Shown piece after piece: positions 23,013 to 34,743 of a DNA stretch of 64,000 bases. The stretch is taken from positions 138,697 to 202,696 of the forward strand of contig JAGFBZ010000674.1 of assembly GCA_018398805.1 (NCBI GenBank). Direction: 5' to 3'. The number at the start of each line of letters is the position of its first letter. Within the stretch, counting starts at the first letter, position 1. Made by a program: the position numbers and the translations under genes. The notes under the pieces were generated by a model. That model was not told the DNA's origin and did not search any database. It worked only from the letters and a program-made list of their open reading frames with translations. The DNA comes from Hirundichthys speculiger (Eukaryota; Chordata; Actinopteri; Beloniformes; Exocoetidae).

Positions 23013-24486
23013 TTCTTGCTGACTCATGAGAACCGGACCATTTTTAGTGGGAACTGGCTGAATCAGTTTCCAGGATTACAGCCCAGAACCTGATCCAGAC
23101 TGGGACTGTTGTCTTCTAGAGGCTCACGCCTGGAAGACGCTGCTTCACTGTTGGATCTGAGGAAGCTTCATACCGGCTGCAGACTGAAAAAGGTAAACGG
23201 TAACCGTTGGAGTTTAGAAAAACCCTGGAGGCAGTTTGAGATTGATGTTGAGCTGTTACGTAAAGCTCTGACTCCCTGTGGTCTGGAAATCCTCTGAATA
23301 GATGATCAACATGTGAATCAATGACCAGTTCGGATGTTCTCTCACGGGTTTAAAGCGTGGAAAGTCACATTGCTTGAACCGTTGCTTTGAGAGTTTCCAA
23401 CCAGGTAATAAAACTACTTTTTAAAGTGCTCGAGTATGAGTCTCTGCTGCCTGAATGATGGGACTTGTTCATGTTCTGCTCATTTTTATTCTATTTATTT
23501 ATCTATTTTTTGAATCAGCTCAGTCATGTCGTCCTTGCAGTTTGTGTTTCTTCTTTTTCTAGTTCAGCTGATGAAGTCTGTGTTTTGATAGAAAGTTTCC
23601 CGCAGTCCAGGCGACTCTTTAAAGTGGCCACGAAGTCGGCTTTGACTGTTTGATTGTCCGCACATTTACATTCCAAAAGAAAACCATCGTTATTAACCCG
23701 ACGGTGGTGGGCGGAGCTTCATCTGGCCTCTGGAGCGGACCAATCGGGGCACAAGGACCATTCAGGGAGGAGTTATGGGGAGTTGTTTCACCTCGTGATT
23801 ACCGACTACTGAAAAAAACCTGCAGTTCACCAAGAGTGTGAAGCTAAACCGTTCATTATTTAGAAAGAAGCCCTGTTTTCATTTAGTTTTAACAAATATA
23901 TTGCTTATGTATCAGAAGTGAAATCAAACTGATTCAAGATTTTTTAGTGCTTTTTCCAGCAGCGTCTATTCTGACTGTGAAAAGCTAGCATTTCGCTAAT
24001 GAACGCTGCAGTTGATATTTGCAGAAGATTACGACAGGATCTTCATCACTGATGGCAGTCGGACTTCAAAAGGATTTTCATGAAGTCGGCGGCCCCTAAA
24101 ACATGCTGGGTGAGGTGGTGGGGGGGGTGGTGGTGGGGGGGTGTTGACCTGTCATCTTCGTCTTTGAGAACGAGTCATGTTTCCTCTTTCATCGCCAGCA
24201 TTGCAGTGTGTAGCACAGCTGGTGCTGCGTCGCTACGTCGCTTCAGCAGCGCATCCACCATGGGGCGGCGACGACTCTCACTGTCACTCCCAGCTCCTTC
24301 CCGACATCTCCCCAACTGTTTTGAAAGCAGTGTTTGTTGATAATTTTGGACTCAAAGTCATTGGCTAGCAATGACTTTGAAGTTTTTGGACTTTTTTAAA
24401 TGAACCGTCCTCGTCGACGTTTTCTCGTTTTTAGTTTAACAGTTGACTCAGTGCTGCTCCCACAACTAATTTGCATAATGAGCTCT
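23013..24486. other. Single-copy DNA with a G-rich tract
   Basis: No gene is recognised. At 24113-24149 the plus strand is GGTGGTGGGGGGGGTGGTGG and more, with enough G-runs for a G-quadruplex. Short open frames (for example 23109-23297 and 24080-24340) have no recognised motifs. Confidence 0.4.
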
Positions 24487-26568
24487 AGCTCACAGGATTG
24501 AAACACTCACCCCAGACATGTTTTCAGCCAGATCAAACTGGCTTTATTAAAGGAAGACAAGTCAATTGTAAATTCCTCTTCAAAAAAATTTGTCTTTGGA
24601 GAATCATTTATTAATTGGATAAAGGTCCAGTAAACTCACCTACTGCCACTGCTGCCACCAGTGGAATTACAACACAGAGCTTTACGTTGCATAGAGGAAC
24701 TAGGATGTCCACTTTCCCCTTTATTATTCATTATAATCTATGAACCCTTAGCAGCCTCCCTTCGTCAGAACTTTCACATCAGTACTGCTCAAACGCACCA
24801 TAAGATCAGCCTGTATGCTGATGACATTTTACTATTCTTATAAAACCTGCAATCAGCTCTACAAGAAGTAGTAAATCTCATTCATTTATATTACCAAATC
24901 ACTGACTACTCAATACACTGGAGTAAGTCATCTATACTCCTATTGAATAAAACTGAATGGACTGAGTCAGCCCAGACATCAGAAGTTCCTCTAAACACAG
25001 GTCACATCACTTATTTAGGTATCAGTTTCCTGTCAGAGCTGATTGGACTCAATTTCACCCCATTATTAAAAACAATAAATGAAGATCTTCAACGTTGGAT
25101 GAATTTACCTCTATCCATTATGGCCAGGATAGCAATAATTAAAATGACAATTCTCCCTAAAATAAATTATTTATTCTCAATTATTCCAACCCAACCTACT
25201 TGTACTTGATTTAAATCTATAGATTCAATTATAACTAAATTCTACTGGAAGAATAAAACACCAAGGATTAAACTAGCTACTTTACAAAAGCCTAAATCTC
25301 ACGGAGGCTCAGAGGCTCAACATTTCTACCATTACTCTCCTGCAAACCAACTCCAATACATCTACAAATGGATTCATCCCAGTCAGTCAAAGCAACAACA
25401 ATAGCTTCTCCACCTGGTGGAAACTCTTCAAAGTCACAAACTCAGCATTTGCAATGTCTACTTTCACATCCGTCTGGAACAGCCCTGACTTTGTGAGCAA
25501 CAAAAAAACAATGAAATTTCATGCATGGGTTGAAAAGGGCAACACTCATCTTAAACATATCTTTCAATCCAGCAGTCTGGTATCATTTTCTTACCTGATC
25601 CAGCAGTATGGCATTGGGAACAGTCGGTTTCTGGAATATCTAAAATTGAAATCAGCTGTTCAAGCTAAAATTTCCATCAGATCAGTCAACCTATGTCTTG
25701 CTCCTACAGCTACAGATTTAATAAATACAGCTTCCACAAAAAATAAAAATAAAATCCTGTCCAAAATATACAAAATACCAGTATAATCAGACAATACTAT
25801 GTCCCTCCCATCAATAAGATGGGAAAAAGATCTGTCTCTTGCTCCAGACACTGAATTCTGCACTCAGATCTGTAAAAATATATATTTATATGACAAAAAA
25901 AAAAAACTCATTACACAAGACAAAAAATGTTCAAAATAGGATTTACATCAGAGACCTGTTCGTAATGCACACAAAACACACCTGACACATATATTCATGC
26001 CACCTGGAACTGCACTCCCCTTAAACATTTTTGGATAAAAGTTACCGAACATTATCTGGGCTGTCTCATCTCAATATCCCCCTATCAATAATATCAATAT
26101 TTATCAGAACTCAGTCTGGATGCAACTAAGAATAAACTCCTCATAGCTCTAACTATCACCAAGAAAACTATCTTCATGAGTTGGAAATCAAGGAACAACA
26201 TACACATGTCTGTTTGGAGAAACGACATCTCTTTAGCTAACTTACCTTTCACTGATATTACTGAACCACAATCTATCTATAAAAAACTAATTTGCATAAT
26301 TATGTCATCCCAGATGATAAGAAGAACCGGTTGGACAGATGTTACAAATGTTCCAGATGCAGTGGTGATTCATGACAGTCACTATAATTATAGTGCTCGT
26401 TTACAGTGGAGAGGCCCAGATTCATTAGCCATACCCAGGTACGAGCCTGCTCACTGTTATGCTTTATTCCTGATTAATATTTGCTTATTTAGAATAAATG
26501 AAGTCCTAAAAAGAAGCTCAACAGTGTCAGCTACCGCGTTGCAGAAAGGAACCCACGTCGCCACCTAG
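24487..26568 (+). pseudogene. L1-like LINE reverse transcriptase remnant
   Basis: Plus-strand frames show L1-type ORF2 in order. QPDQTGFIKGRQVNCKF is at 24525. CPLSPLLFIIIYEPLAASLR and ISLYADDILLFL lie within 24661-24843, so the Y-A-D-D catalytic box is intact but a stop follows at once. HITYLGISF and LKTINEDLQRWMNLPLSIMA lie within 24943-25209. IDSIITKFYWKNKTPRIKLA follows, then weaker C-terminal segments (25454-25786 and 26176-26568). There are several stops and frameshifts, and no ORF1 or endonuclease, so the copy is 5'-truncated and dead. The 3' limit is uncertain; clear L1 similarity fades near 26240. Confidence 0.85.
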
Positions 26569-26576
26569 AGTTTGGT

Positions 26577-26594
26577 GGTTAGGGTTAGGGTTAG
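26577..26594 (+). repeat. Short interstitial TTAGGG tract
   Basis: GGTTAGGGTTAGGGTTAG, almost three telomere-type units, in GTGGTTAGGGTTAGGGTTAGCAAC. Confidence 0.9.
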
Positions 26595-27157
26595 CAACAG
26601 CAACGTTAATTAGCCATTTTCTACGTCCAAGCAACTATGACGTACTTCAGTCATTTGTTGACAGAAAATGTAAAAGAACAACTCAGACATGGCTGGAAAG
26701 TTTCAGTTGTTGGTCTGATGAACAAACTAATTCATCTATTCCTGCTCTTATCAAATACGCCGTATTTGGATTAAGGCTATTTTTCCGTTTCCTGCTCGTG
26801 TGTTGGGACTTGATTAGAGGTGTTTTTGTTGAAGGTCAGTTGTTCGCCTGCAGGCCCGCCCCCGTGGTGCAACAGCAGAACTCCTGTTCTTTTAATAATC
26901 CTTATCTCACATTTTAAATTGCTTTTTAAATGCTCGTTCTCTCAAGGTCGACACTAATCAGCAGTTTACAGACTCGCTCGCAGGGACAGAAACATTCAAT
27001 TGTTTCTGAACTGATTCCTGAGGCGCCCACAGACCTGCTGTGGCCTTTCATATCTGTGGGTCACATGCAGAGATATGGAGGTAATAAATTCACCACGGGC
27101 TGCAGGAGCATTTGTGAAGTCTTAGCAGGTCTCATCCTGGCAGTCCCGATGGGTATG
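26595..27157. other. Single-copy DNA between two telomere-like tracts
   Basis: No gene is recognised; a 105-codon frame (26930-27247, +) runs through the telomere-like tract and is not credible. Confidence 0.4.
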
Positions 27158-27190
27158 AACCCTAACCCTAACCCTAACCTTAACCCTAAC
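27158..27190 (-). repeat. Short interstitial CCCTAA tract
   Basis: Five CCCTAA-type units, one altered (CCTTAA). Orientation is opposite to the tract at 26577, so the pair face each other across about 560 bp. Confidence 0.92.
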
Positions 27191-27596
27191 TTGCTTTCAT
27201 CCAGAGCAGACTGTTCTCACCATAGCAAACCAGAAATGGAAATTTAAAGTTGGACAGAGACGCAGACCAGACCTCTAGATCTGATCTCCAAGCTGCTAAA
27301 ATGTTTGGGTTGGTTTTAAGTGTTTCTAAACTTTCAAAATACATATTTGAACCCTTTATTCATAAGTAAGTGAGTATTTCAATAAATTGAAAGCATTTAT
27401 AGTGAATTCAGCATGCTAAACAGCACAGTGCAGCATGTAGTGCCACAGAGCTGGTTCCCTGAAGAGTGCTTTTGAAGCCTCGGCTTTATCAACCAGCCCC
27501 AATTAGTCCAGAAATGGGAAACCAGTGGAACGAGCCCATAAGCTGACCAGGCTGTCGCTCTGATGAACTCTTGACAGTCACAGAGTGTCAGAAGAA
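27191..27596. other. Single-copy DNA
   Basis: Nothing recognised. Confidence 0.35.
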
Positions 27597-27910
27597 TCAC
27601 TGCACAACACCTCATATGCATATTTGCACCTCTTCAATTCTGCACAGCATATGATTGTATTATTCATTCAGAATTGTATAATATACATATTTATTTACTT
27701 ATTTATATTTTGGCTTGTATATATTGTTCTAGTAATTTGTTATATTTTTATTTTTTATTTTTATTCTAATTCTATTATCTTTTTTCTATCTAAATCTTTA
27801 CATAACTTTATTTTTTCATACTGTACAAAGAGAGCTTAGAAACCGGAGTCAAATTCCTTGTTTGTGTGCACAAACTTGGCCAATAAAGCTGATTCTGATT
27901 CTGATTCTGG
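27597..27910 (+). mobile_element. LINE 3' end (UTR plus tail)
   Basis: A T-rich stretch with ATTTGCACCTCTTCAATTCTGCAC leads to GAGTCAAATTCCTTGTTTGT, then GCCAATAAAGCTGATTCTGATTCTG. This 3' terminus with an (ATTCTG)n tail is typical of widespread fish L2/Rex-like LINEs. Only the 3' end is present, so the copy is heavily 5'-truncated. Confidence 0.8.
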
Positions 27911-28943
27911 AACGAGCTCGGTTAACACAAGATATTTATTTTAGCTTGGCTGGCTAACTCATGCTAACCTGTGATGCTAACTCATGCTACCTCGCATTCA
28001 TTCTGATCACATCTGTTGAAACATTCTCATTTCAGATGTAACTGCTGAAACTAAATTGGAGATGAGAACCCCCAGGGCCCTAGATGAGATAACTGATGTA
28101 GTCTTTGGGTCCCCGGGCTCCATTTACACCCAGGGATGCTAACTAGCATTACATTATATTCATTTAGATTGAATTTGCCCATCCATCCTCATTTTTGTTG
28201 TTGTTGTTTTTTCTTTGTCATTTGAAACCAGTACTGGTGGAGCTCTGACCGACCACCACGGTGACCCGTGACGAGCCAACGCCTGGCTGACTTTTGGCCC
28301 TTGACCTTTTTCAGAGACGGATCCTGATGGAGGTCGGGGCAAAGTTAGATAGTTCAAAAACTAGCTGTTTTGACTGCTGCCAGGACGAGTGGCCAATGAG
28401 CTAGAGGCTGTTTACCCGTTAGCCCAAGCAGCACCATTTACCTGTGGACGAAGGTAGCTGCTGCTACGCTAAGCTTTATACTTGAACCCTTCAAAGTTTT
28501 CTTAGTTCATTGGTTGAGCCTGATTTATGCTTTCATGTGGCTGATAGACTATGCCATCTTTGGCATTAACACTTGTGTGCTGTTGTCTGTGCTGCTATGT
28601 AACTCCACCATCAACCACTAGAGGGTAGTGGAGGTTTTTTTTCTGCAGCGCTGTAGCCACAGTGCTGAACTTCCTTTTGTTTACTTACTCCATGTAGTTT
28701 AGATTTAGCAGCGGAGCAAATAAAATATATTTAATGTGAGTTTACGCTGATGAATGTTGAGCATCAGTAATCTTTTCAGACATAACAGCAAACTATTGTT
28801 CTACCCAGCTAGAAAATGACTAGAAGAAGCTTAAGCAGGAAACACAGAGGTGAAGAACAAATCTACCAGGCTGTCAACCGCATTTCTTGCAACGCATCAT
28901 TACATTTGGTTAGAGATACACATCAGGGTCTGTCATAGCTTAC
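27911..28943. other. Single-copy DNA
   Basis: No gene is recognised. GATGCTAACTAGCATTAC at 28136-28153 is identical to a variant segment of the 74-bp array at 1-4445; the shared stretch is short and may be chance. Confidence 0.4.
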
Positions 28944-29662
28944 GGCGGTGGAGGGTCCACAGCTGTGGTAGAGGGTCCACAGCTGCAGCGGAGGGCCCAC
29001 AGCTGCGGCGGAGGGTCCACAGCTGCAGTAGAGGGCCCACAGCTGCGGCGGAGGGCCCACAGCTGCAGTAGAGGGCCCACAGCTGCGGTGGAGGGCCCAC
29101 AGCTGCAGCGGAGGGCCCACAGCTGCAGTGGAGGGCCCACAGCTGCGGCGGAGGGCCCACAGCTGCAGTAGAGGGCCCACAGCTGCAGTAGAGGGCCCAC
29201 AGCTGCAGTAGAGGGCCCACAGCTGCGGTGGAGGGCCCACAGCTGCAGTGGAGGGCCCACAGCTGCGGCGGAGGGTCCACAGCTGTGGTAGAGGGCCCAC
29301 AGCTGCAGCGGAGGGCCCACAGCTGCGGCGGAGGGTCCACAGCTGCAGTAGAGGGCCCACAGCTGCGGCGGAGGGCCCACAGCTGCAGTAGAGGGCCCAC
29401 AGCTGCGGTGGAGGGCCCACAGCTGCAGGGAGGGCCCACAGCTGCAGTGCGGCGGAGCCACAGCTGCAGTAGAGGGCCCACAGCTGCAGTAGAGGGCCCA
29501 CAGTGCAGCAGCTGCAGTAGAGGGCCCACAGCTGCGGTGGAGGGCCCACAGCTGCAGTGGAGGGCCCACAGCTGCGGCGGAGGGTCCACAGCGTAGAGGG
29601 CCACAGCTGCGGCGGAGGGTCCACAGCTGCGGTGGAGGGCCCACAGCTGCAGTGGAGGGTCC
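28944..29662. repeat. 20-bp minisatellite (about 35 copies)
   Basis: The unit is GAGGGCCCACAGCTGCAGTA, with variants at the last four bases (CAGTA, CGGCG, CGGTG, CAGCG) and GGGTCC for GGGCCC. It contains three palindromes, GGGCCC, CAGCTG and CTGCAG. The 20-bp period opens all frames and yields spurious frames of up to 266 codons on the minus strand. A disturbed patch (29427-29610) holds partial units such as GCGGCGGAGCC and CAGTGCAGCAG. Confidence 0.98.
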
Positions 29663-30162
29663 AAAGGGGTCTGAAATTTGAAATGATATTTTAATGTGAG
29701 CAAAAGTGGAAATTGACTGACTTGCTTTTGGAGCGTCCACTCGTGGCCAGTTTAGAAACTGCAGTTTTCTTCTCTTCCTTGTTTGTGTTGGCCTAAGCTA
29801 GCTGTAGTCGTACAGAAGACGTATAGGTGGACCTTCATAGGTGGACCTTCAGTGTGGCCCAGGATGCATTGCATTTACACTGCTGAAATAGTGTGATCAG
29901 CTTTGAATGTGGTCTGAGCGATGGGATCTCACTGTGTCCTGGGTTTGTTTCTGTACTGGACGCTGTCCACCTGCGATGGGGTCACTGAGGACACATGTTA
30001 ACACCAGGTGTGAACAGGGCCTGCTCATTTGTCTGAGGCTCCTTTTATAGTCCACACTGGCGCCCTCACCTGTCGTTAAGTAATCCACCAATTGTAGAAT
30101 CTTCAGAACATTTCTGGAATCAACATTTGTATTTACTGAATTCTTCCAGATATGAAAATCAG
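29663..30162. other. Single-copy DNA
   Basis: Nothing recognised. The 214-codon minus frame over 29897-30541 crosses a SINE and a MITE and is not a gene. Confidence 0.4.
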
Positions 30163-30345
30163 AGAAACATAAGTAAGGGCCTCCCAGTGGCACAGTCGCG
30201 GGTTCGACTCCAGGGTTTGAGGGTTTGAGGGTTTGACTCCCGGCCCGTGTGACCCTTTGCTCCATGTCTTCCCTGTTTTCTCTCTGCCCCCTTTCCTCTC
30301 TCTCTTCACTGTCAAAAAGGCCACTAGTGCCAAAAGAACCATGAG
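30163..30345 (+). mobile_element. tRNA-derived SINE, copy 1
   Basis: GGGTTCGACTCC at about 30199 fits a Pol III B box. A local expansion follows (GGGTTTGA three times), then GACTCCCGGCCCGTGTGACC, CTTTGCTCCATGTCTTCC, a CT-rich body and CACTGTCAAAAAGGCCACTA. This body is shared with a SINE type abundant in percomorph fish. The 5' tRNA-like part is degraded. Oriented +. It is not a functional tRNA gene. Confidence 0.75.
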
Positions 30346-30357
30346 TAAATATTCCCA

Positions 30358-30504
30358 CCTGAAGAGACGAAACTGAAGTTGGTTTCCGATTCCAGCTTCC
30401 GATTCGGGAAATGGCTAAAGGGCTATTACACTTAACTATCGCTAAAATCAGATACTTTAATCTTCTCTGGAATCGGAAACCAACTTCAGCTTCGTCCTGA
30501 AGAG
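30358..30504. mobile_element. 129-bp TIR element with 9-bp target duplication
   Basis: CCTGAAGAG occurs at 30358-30366 and again at 30496-30504. Between them, 30367-30495 begins with ACGAAACTGAAGTTGG and continues TTTCCGATTCCAG; it ends with the reverse complement (CTGGAATCGGAAACC then AACTTCAGCTTCGT). The terminal repeats are 29 bp with one mismatch, around 71 internal bp. No coding sequence is present. A 9-bp duplication argues against Tc1/mariner (TA) and standard hAT (8 bp) and fits Mutator- or Merlin-like groups; the family is not identified. Confidence 0.88.
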
Positions 30505-30705
30505 CAGGTTCTGTGTCCAAAAACCAGTCGGTCATCAACATATGATGATGAAACTAATTAACTGTGATGTACAGAGAGGAGTGGATGGCATTTGAAGGTT
30601 CAAAACGTCACTCATCAGGGAGAAGCAGCATTCGATTTCTTTTATCAAAAATCTTTTCTCCAGACTTCCTCGGAGCTCCCTCAGTTTGTGGCTCCATGCT
30701 TTTGT

Positions 30706-31784
30706 GGTGCTCTGGTGCTCTGACGCTCTGGTGCTCCAGCGCCCTGGTGCTCCGACGCTCTGGTGCTCTAACGCTCTGGTGCTCTGACGCTCTGGTGCTC
30801 CGACGATCTGATGCTATGGCACTCTGGCGCTCTGATGCTCTGGTGCTCTGTCGCTCTGGTGCTCTGACGCTCTGGTGCTCGGGTGCTCTGGTGCTCTGGC
30901 TCTCGGGCGCTCTGGCTCTCCGGTGCTCTGACGCTCTGGTGCTCTGATGCTCTGGTGCTCTGGCTCTCTGACGCTCTGGTGCTCTGATGCTCTGGTGCTC
31001 TGACACTGTGGTGCTCTGGCGCCCTGACGCTCTGATGCTCTGGTGCTCCGACGCTCTGGCTCTCTGACACTCTGGCGCTCTGGTGCTCTGGTGCTTTGGC
31101 GCTCTGGTGCTCTGGCGCACTGATGCTCTGGCACTCTGGTGCTCCGACGCTCTGGCGCTCTGACGCTCTGGTGCTCTGACACTCTGGTGCTCCGATGCTC
31201 TGGTGCTCTGACGCTCTGGTGCTCCGATGCTCTGGAGCTCTGGCGCTCTGGTCCTCTGGTGCTCTGGTGCTCCGACGCTCTGGTGCTCCAACGGTCTGGT
31301 GCTATGGCGCTCTGGTGCTCTGGCGTTCTGACACTCTGGTGCTCTGGCTCTCTGATGCTCTGTTGCTCTGACACTCTGGTGCTCTGGAACTCTGGTGCTC
31401 TGGAACTCGGGTGCTCTGGCGCTCTGACGCTCTGGCGCTCTGTTGCTCTGACGCTCTGGTGCTCTGGTGCTCTGGTTCTGCGACTCTCTGGCGCTGACGT
31501 CTGGTGCTCTGGCTCTCCGACGCTCTGGTGCTCTGACACTCTGGTGCTCTGACGCTCTGGTGCTCCAACGCTCTGGCTCTCTCACGCTTTGGTGCTCTGG
31601 CGCTCTGATGCTCTGGTGCTCTGGCACTCTGGCGTTCTGGTGCTCTGACGCTCTGGTGCTCTGGCGCTCTGGTGCTCTGGCGCTCTGGTGCTTTGACGCT
31701 CTGGCGCTCTGGTGCTCTGGTGCTCTGACACTCTGGCGCTCTGACGCTCTGGTGCTCTGACGCTCTGGTGCTCTGGCGCTCTGC
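30706..31784. repeat. 8-bp minisatellite, GCTCTGGT/GCTCTGAC (about 134 copies)
   Basis: Copies of GCTCTGGY, GCTCTGAC and GCTCCGAC alternate in no fixed order. The 8-bp period gives spurious frames of up to 339 codons on the minus strand (APEHQSVR-type repeats) and shorter ones on the plus strand. Array edges are CTTTTGTGGTGCTCTGG and CTCTGCCAGCTTT. Confidence 0.98.
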
Positions 31785-33740
31785 CAGCTTTAATGGTTTC
31801 AAAAGTGGGCTGAGACTTGAGGGCTGGACGGTGAAGACGTCTGGAGTTGTCAGGCCCGTGAGGCCCTGGCTCTGCTGATCTCCGTTCACATACTGGTTCT
31901 GGTCCAGTTCCACCTTTGGCTGTAATGATACACAGCGGTGAATATGTAAATTTCACTGTGAAAACAGCAGCAGCAACATTGCTCTTTTTTGGTCCCTGAG
32001 CACTTTAAATCCTGTTGCTGATTTTCAACTGTTTGATTTGATTGGATAAAAGCACTTCTGAGGCGTCAGATAACAGGACACTAGCCTCTTTCCTACATCT
32101 CTAATTACGTGGTATGGATGCTGCGACTGTTGTCAGTGACGACATCGGTGTCAGTATCAGAACAGCTCCACTCTCCAGCACAAAAAAACTCTCTTCTTCT
32201 TTTTTATTTATTTTTTTTCTTTAGCTTTATAATGACCTTTTCTTTGGTGTCAATTCAATTGAACTTTATCAGTATTTTGTCTGTTACAGTACAGCTCCAG
32301 GCTCATGGGTCAGAGACCCAGACCATGAATATTACTAACCACAGCTAATATTCTAATTTATTATTTTTAAAGGAGAAAGCTGCTCTCTAAATGACTTTCT
32401 GGTGACGGGGAACAGATCAATAAATGCCATGGCAGCTCGCTGCTGTGTCTGTGTGAGTCTTGTTAAGAGCTGTGCTTTTATGAATTTATTGATGCTGTGT
32501 GTGTGTGGGTGGATGGGTGGGGGGGTGGGGGAGCTGTTGTTTGGTCTGTGCTGATATTTGAATGATCTCAGGAGTGAAAAACTGCAGAAAACAGTTATCA
32601 ATTTCTAACTGTTTGTAATTGTAAGTGACTGGCTGCAGCAGGACTGTTAGCTTTTACTTCTTTCTGGGAGAAAACTGAGGAAAACAAGTCCAGTGCTGAT
32701 GAAAAAGCTTCAGTGATCTGACCTCCAGGTCCCAGTAACACAAGGAGCCCATAGTTTCTGTCTTTATTGGACCGTTCATGACCGCGCCCCTCATGTTGCT
32801 GGTTCTTTTCTTCGGCCCAGGGAGGTTTTGGGACCAGTTTTCTGGATCTGAACATAGCTTCTGTGTCTGGGCTGCAGCAGCTCTGAGGAGACCAGCGGCC
32901 CAGAATCCCTCCTGGCTTTGAGTCTGGAGGTTCAACCAGGTCCAAGGGTTCCTGGTCCTCTCAGCAGCTTCAGCACTCTGCTCATCTGTTATTGTGACTT
33001 AGGTAAGGATCAGGTCACTTTTTGTGGAAAGTTATTTCAGAGAATCAGTAAGTTCCAGGATTCACAGAGCTGAACTTGTATTTTGTTAAACAGAGCTGCA
33101 GGAATTCAGAATGATCTCCTGAACTGAAGGATTTAAAGCTCCGGGTTGGAGTGAAGCATCAATGGCTCGATCTGGGACCTGTTATTCTTCATGCTAATTA
33201 AAAAAAAGATGTTTCAGAGTTGATAAATGGCGTGTTTGAGGACGGTACGGTTAATGTGATCAGCATGTTCAGACAACACTCATAACTGGATCATGATGTG
33301 GCTCGTGGTTTTTCATTAATTCAAAACGTTTGACCCGGAGGATTAAAGGACCTCCTGCCGTTCATTAGACATCATCAGGTCCTCGTGCAGAGTCCTTCAT
33401 CGTGTGATCATGTGACTGGAGGTCACCGGACTCTCCTGTAGATGATCCAAGAGGATCTCTCTTCTCAAAGGAGGGTCTCTGACTGGAGATTAGCTGAGAT
33501 TCATTTCTGAATTCATTCAACCTCCCAACCCTGATTCATCCACATCTGGAAAGAGAGCTGGCTGCATCCAGGATCCTGGACCAGCCGAGGTCCACCTGAC
33601 TGACTGAGGCCTGGTGGTCCTGGAGGTCCTGGAGGTCCTGGAGGTCAGACCTGGTCCAGCTGAAGGCAGCACATTGACACTGCAGGTCCCATAGAGACCA
33701 GAGAAGGAGGAGCCTTCTGACCGCCGCCATGCTGGGACGG
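31785..33740. other. Single-copy DNA
   Basis: No gene is recognised. A GT/G-rich run lies at 32493-32532, and three copies of GGAGGTCCT lie at about 33617-33646. Frames such as 32598-32945 (minus) have no recognised motif. Confidence 0.4.
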
Positions 33741-34743
33741 TATCAGTGAGGGTCGTAAGCACGGTGAGAGTTGTTAGCATGGTGAGGGTTGTTAGCATAG
33801 TGAGGGTTGTTAGCACGGTGAGGGTTGTTAGCATGGTGAGGGCCGTTAGCACGGTGAGGGTTGTTAGCATGGTGAGGGTTGTTAGCATGGTGAGGGTCGT
33901 TAGCACGGTGAGGGTTTTAGCACGGTGAGGGTTGTTAGCATGGTGAGGGTCGTTAGCACGGTGAGGGTTGTTAGCATGGTGAGAGTCGTTAGCACGGTGA
34001 GGGTTGTTAGCACAGTGACGGTCAATAGCACGATGAGGGTCGTTAGCATGGTGACGGTCGTTAGCACAGTGACACTTGTTGGCATTGTGAGGGTCATTAG
34101 CACGGTGACTGTCATTAGCACGGTGAGAGTCGTTAGCATGGTGACGGTCGTTAGCATGGTGACAGTTGTTGGCATTGTGAGGGTCATTAGCATGGTGAGA
34201 GTCGTTAGTATGGTGACGGTCGTTAGCACGTGAGGGTTGTTAGCACGGTGAGGGTTGTTAGCATGGTGAGGGTCGTTAGCACGGTGAAGGTTGTTAGCAT
34301 GGTGAGGGTCGTTAGCATGGTGAGGGTTGTTAGCACAGTGACGGTCAATAGCACGATGAGGGTCGTTAGCATGGTGACGGTCATTAGCACAGTGACAGTT
34401 GTTGGCATTGTGAGGGTCATTAGCACGGTGACGGTCATTAGCATGGGGAGAGTCGTTAGCATGGTGACGGTCGTAAGCATGGTGACAGTTGTTGGCATTG
34501 TGAGGGTCATTAGCATGGTGACAGTCGTTACCATGGGGACAGTTGTTGGCATTGTGAGGGTCATTAGCATGGTGACAGTCGTTAGCATGGTGACGGTCGT
34601 TAGCATGGCGACAGTTGTTGGCACTGTGAGGGTCATTGGCATGGTGACGGTCGTTTGCACGGTGACAGTTGTTGGCATTTTGAGGGTCGTTAGCCTGATG
34701 ACAGTCGTTAGCAGGGTGACAGTTGTTAGCATGGTGAGGGTTT
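33741..34743. repeat. 18-bp minisatellite (about 55 copies)
   Basis: The unit is GTTAGCATGGTGAGGGTT, with CACGG/CATGG and GAGGG/GACGG/GACAG variants. Because 18 is a multiple of 3, the same six-residue repeat appears along each open frame (VRVVSM on plus, TMLTTL on minus), giving frames of up to 184 codons. These are artefacts. GTTGGCATTGTGAGGGTCAT variants recur in clusters after 34070, showing a higher-order pattern. Confidence 0.98.

Noticed and set aside
27158..27190. True chromosome end
   Set aside because: Only about five units, with ordinary sequence continuing for tens of kilobases on both sides.
28923..29740. Overlapping minus-strand frames of 233-266 codons
   Set aside because: Artefacts of the 20-bp array; all three frames give the same peptide family.
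30199..30245. tRNA gene
   Set aside because: Only a B-box-like motif is present; no cloverleaf can be formed and the rest matches a SINE body.
29897..30541. 214-codon minus-strand frame
   Set aside because: It runs across a SINE and a MITE, so it is chance.
30608..31627. Minus-strand 339-codon frame with 8-residue repeats
   Set aside because: Produced by the 8-bp GCTCTGGT array; overlapping frames on both strands are equally open.
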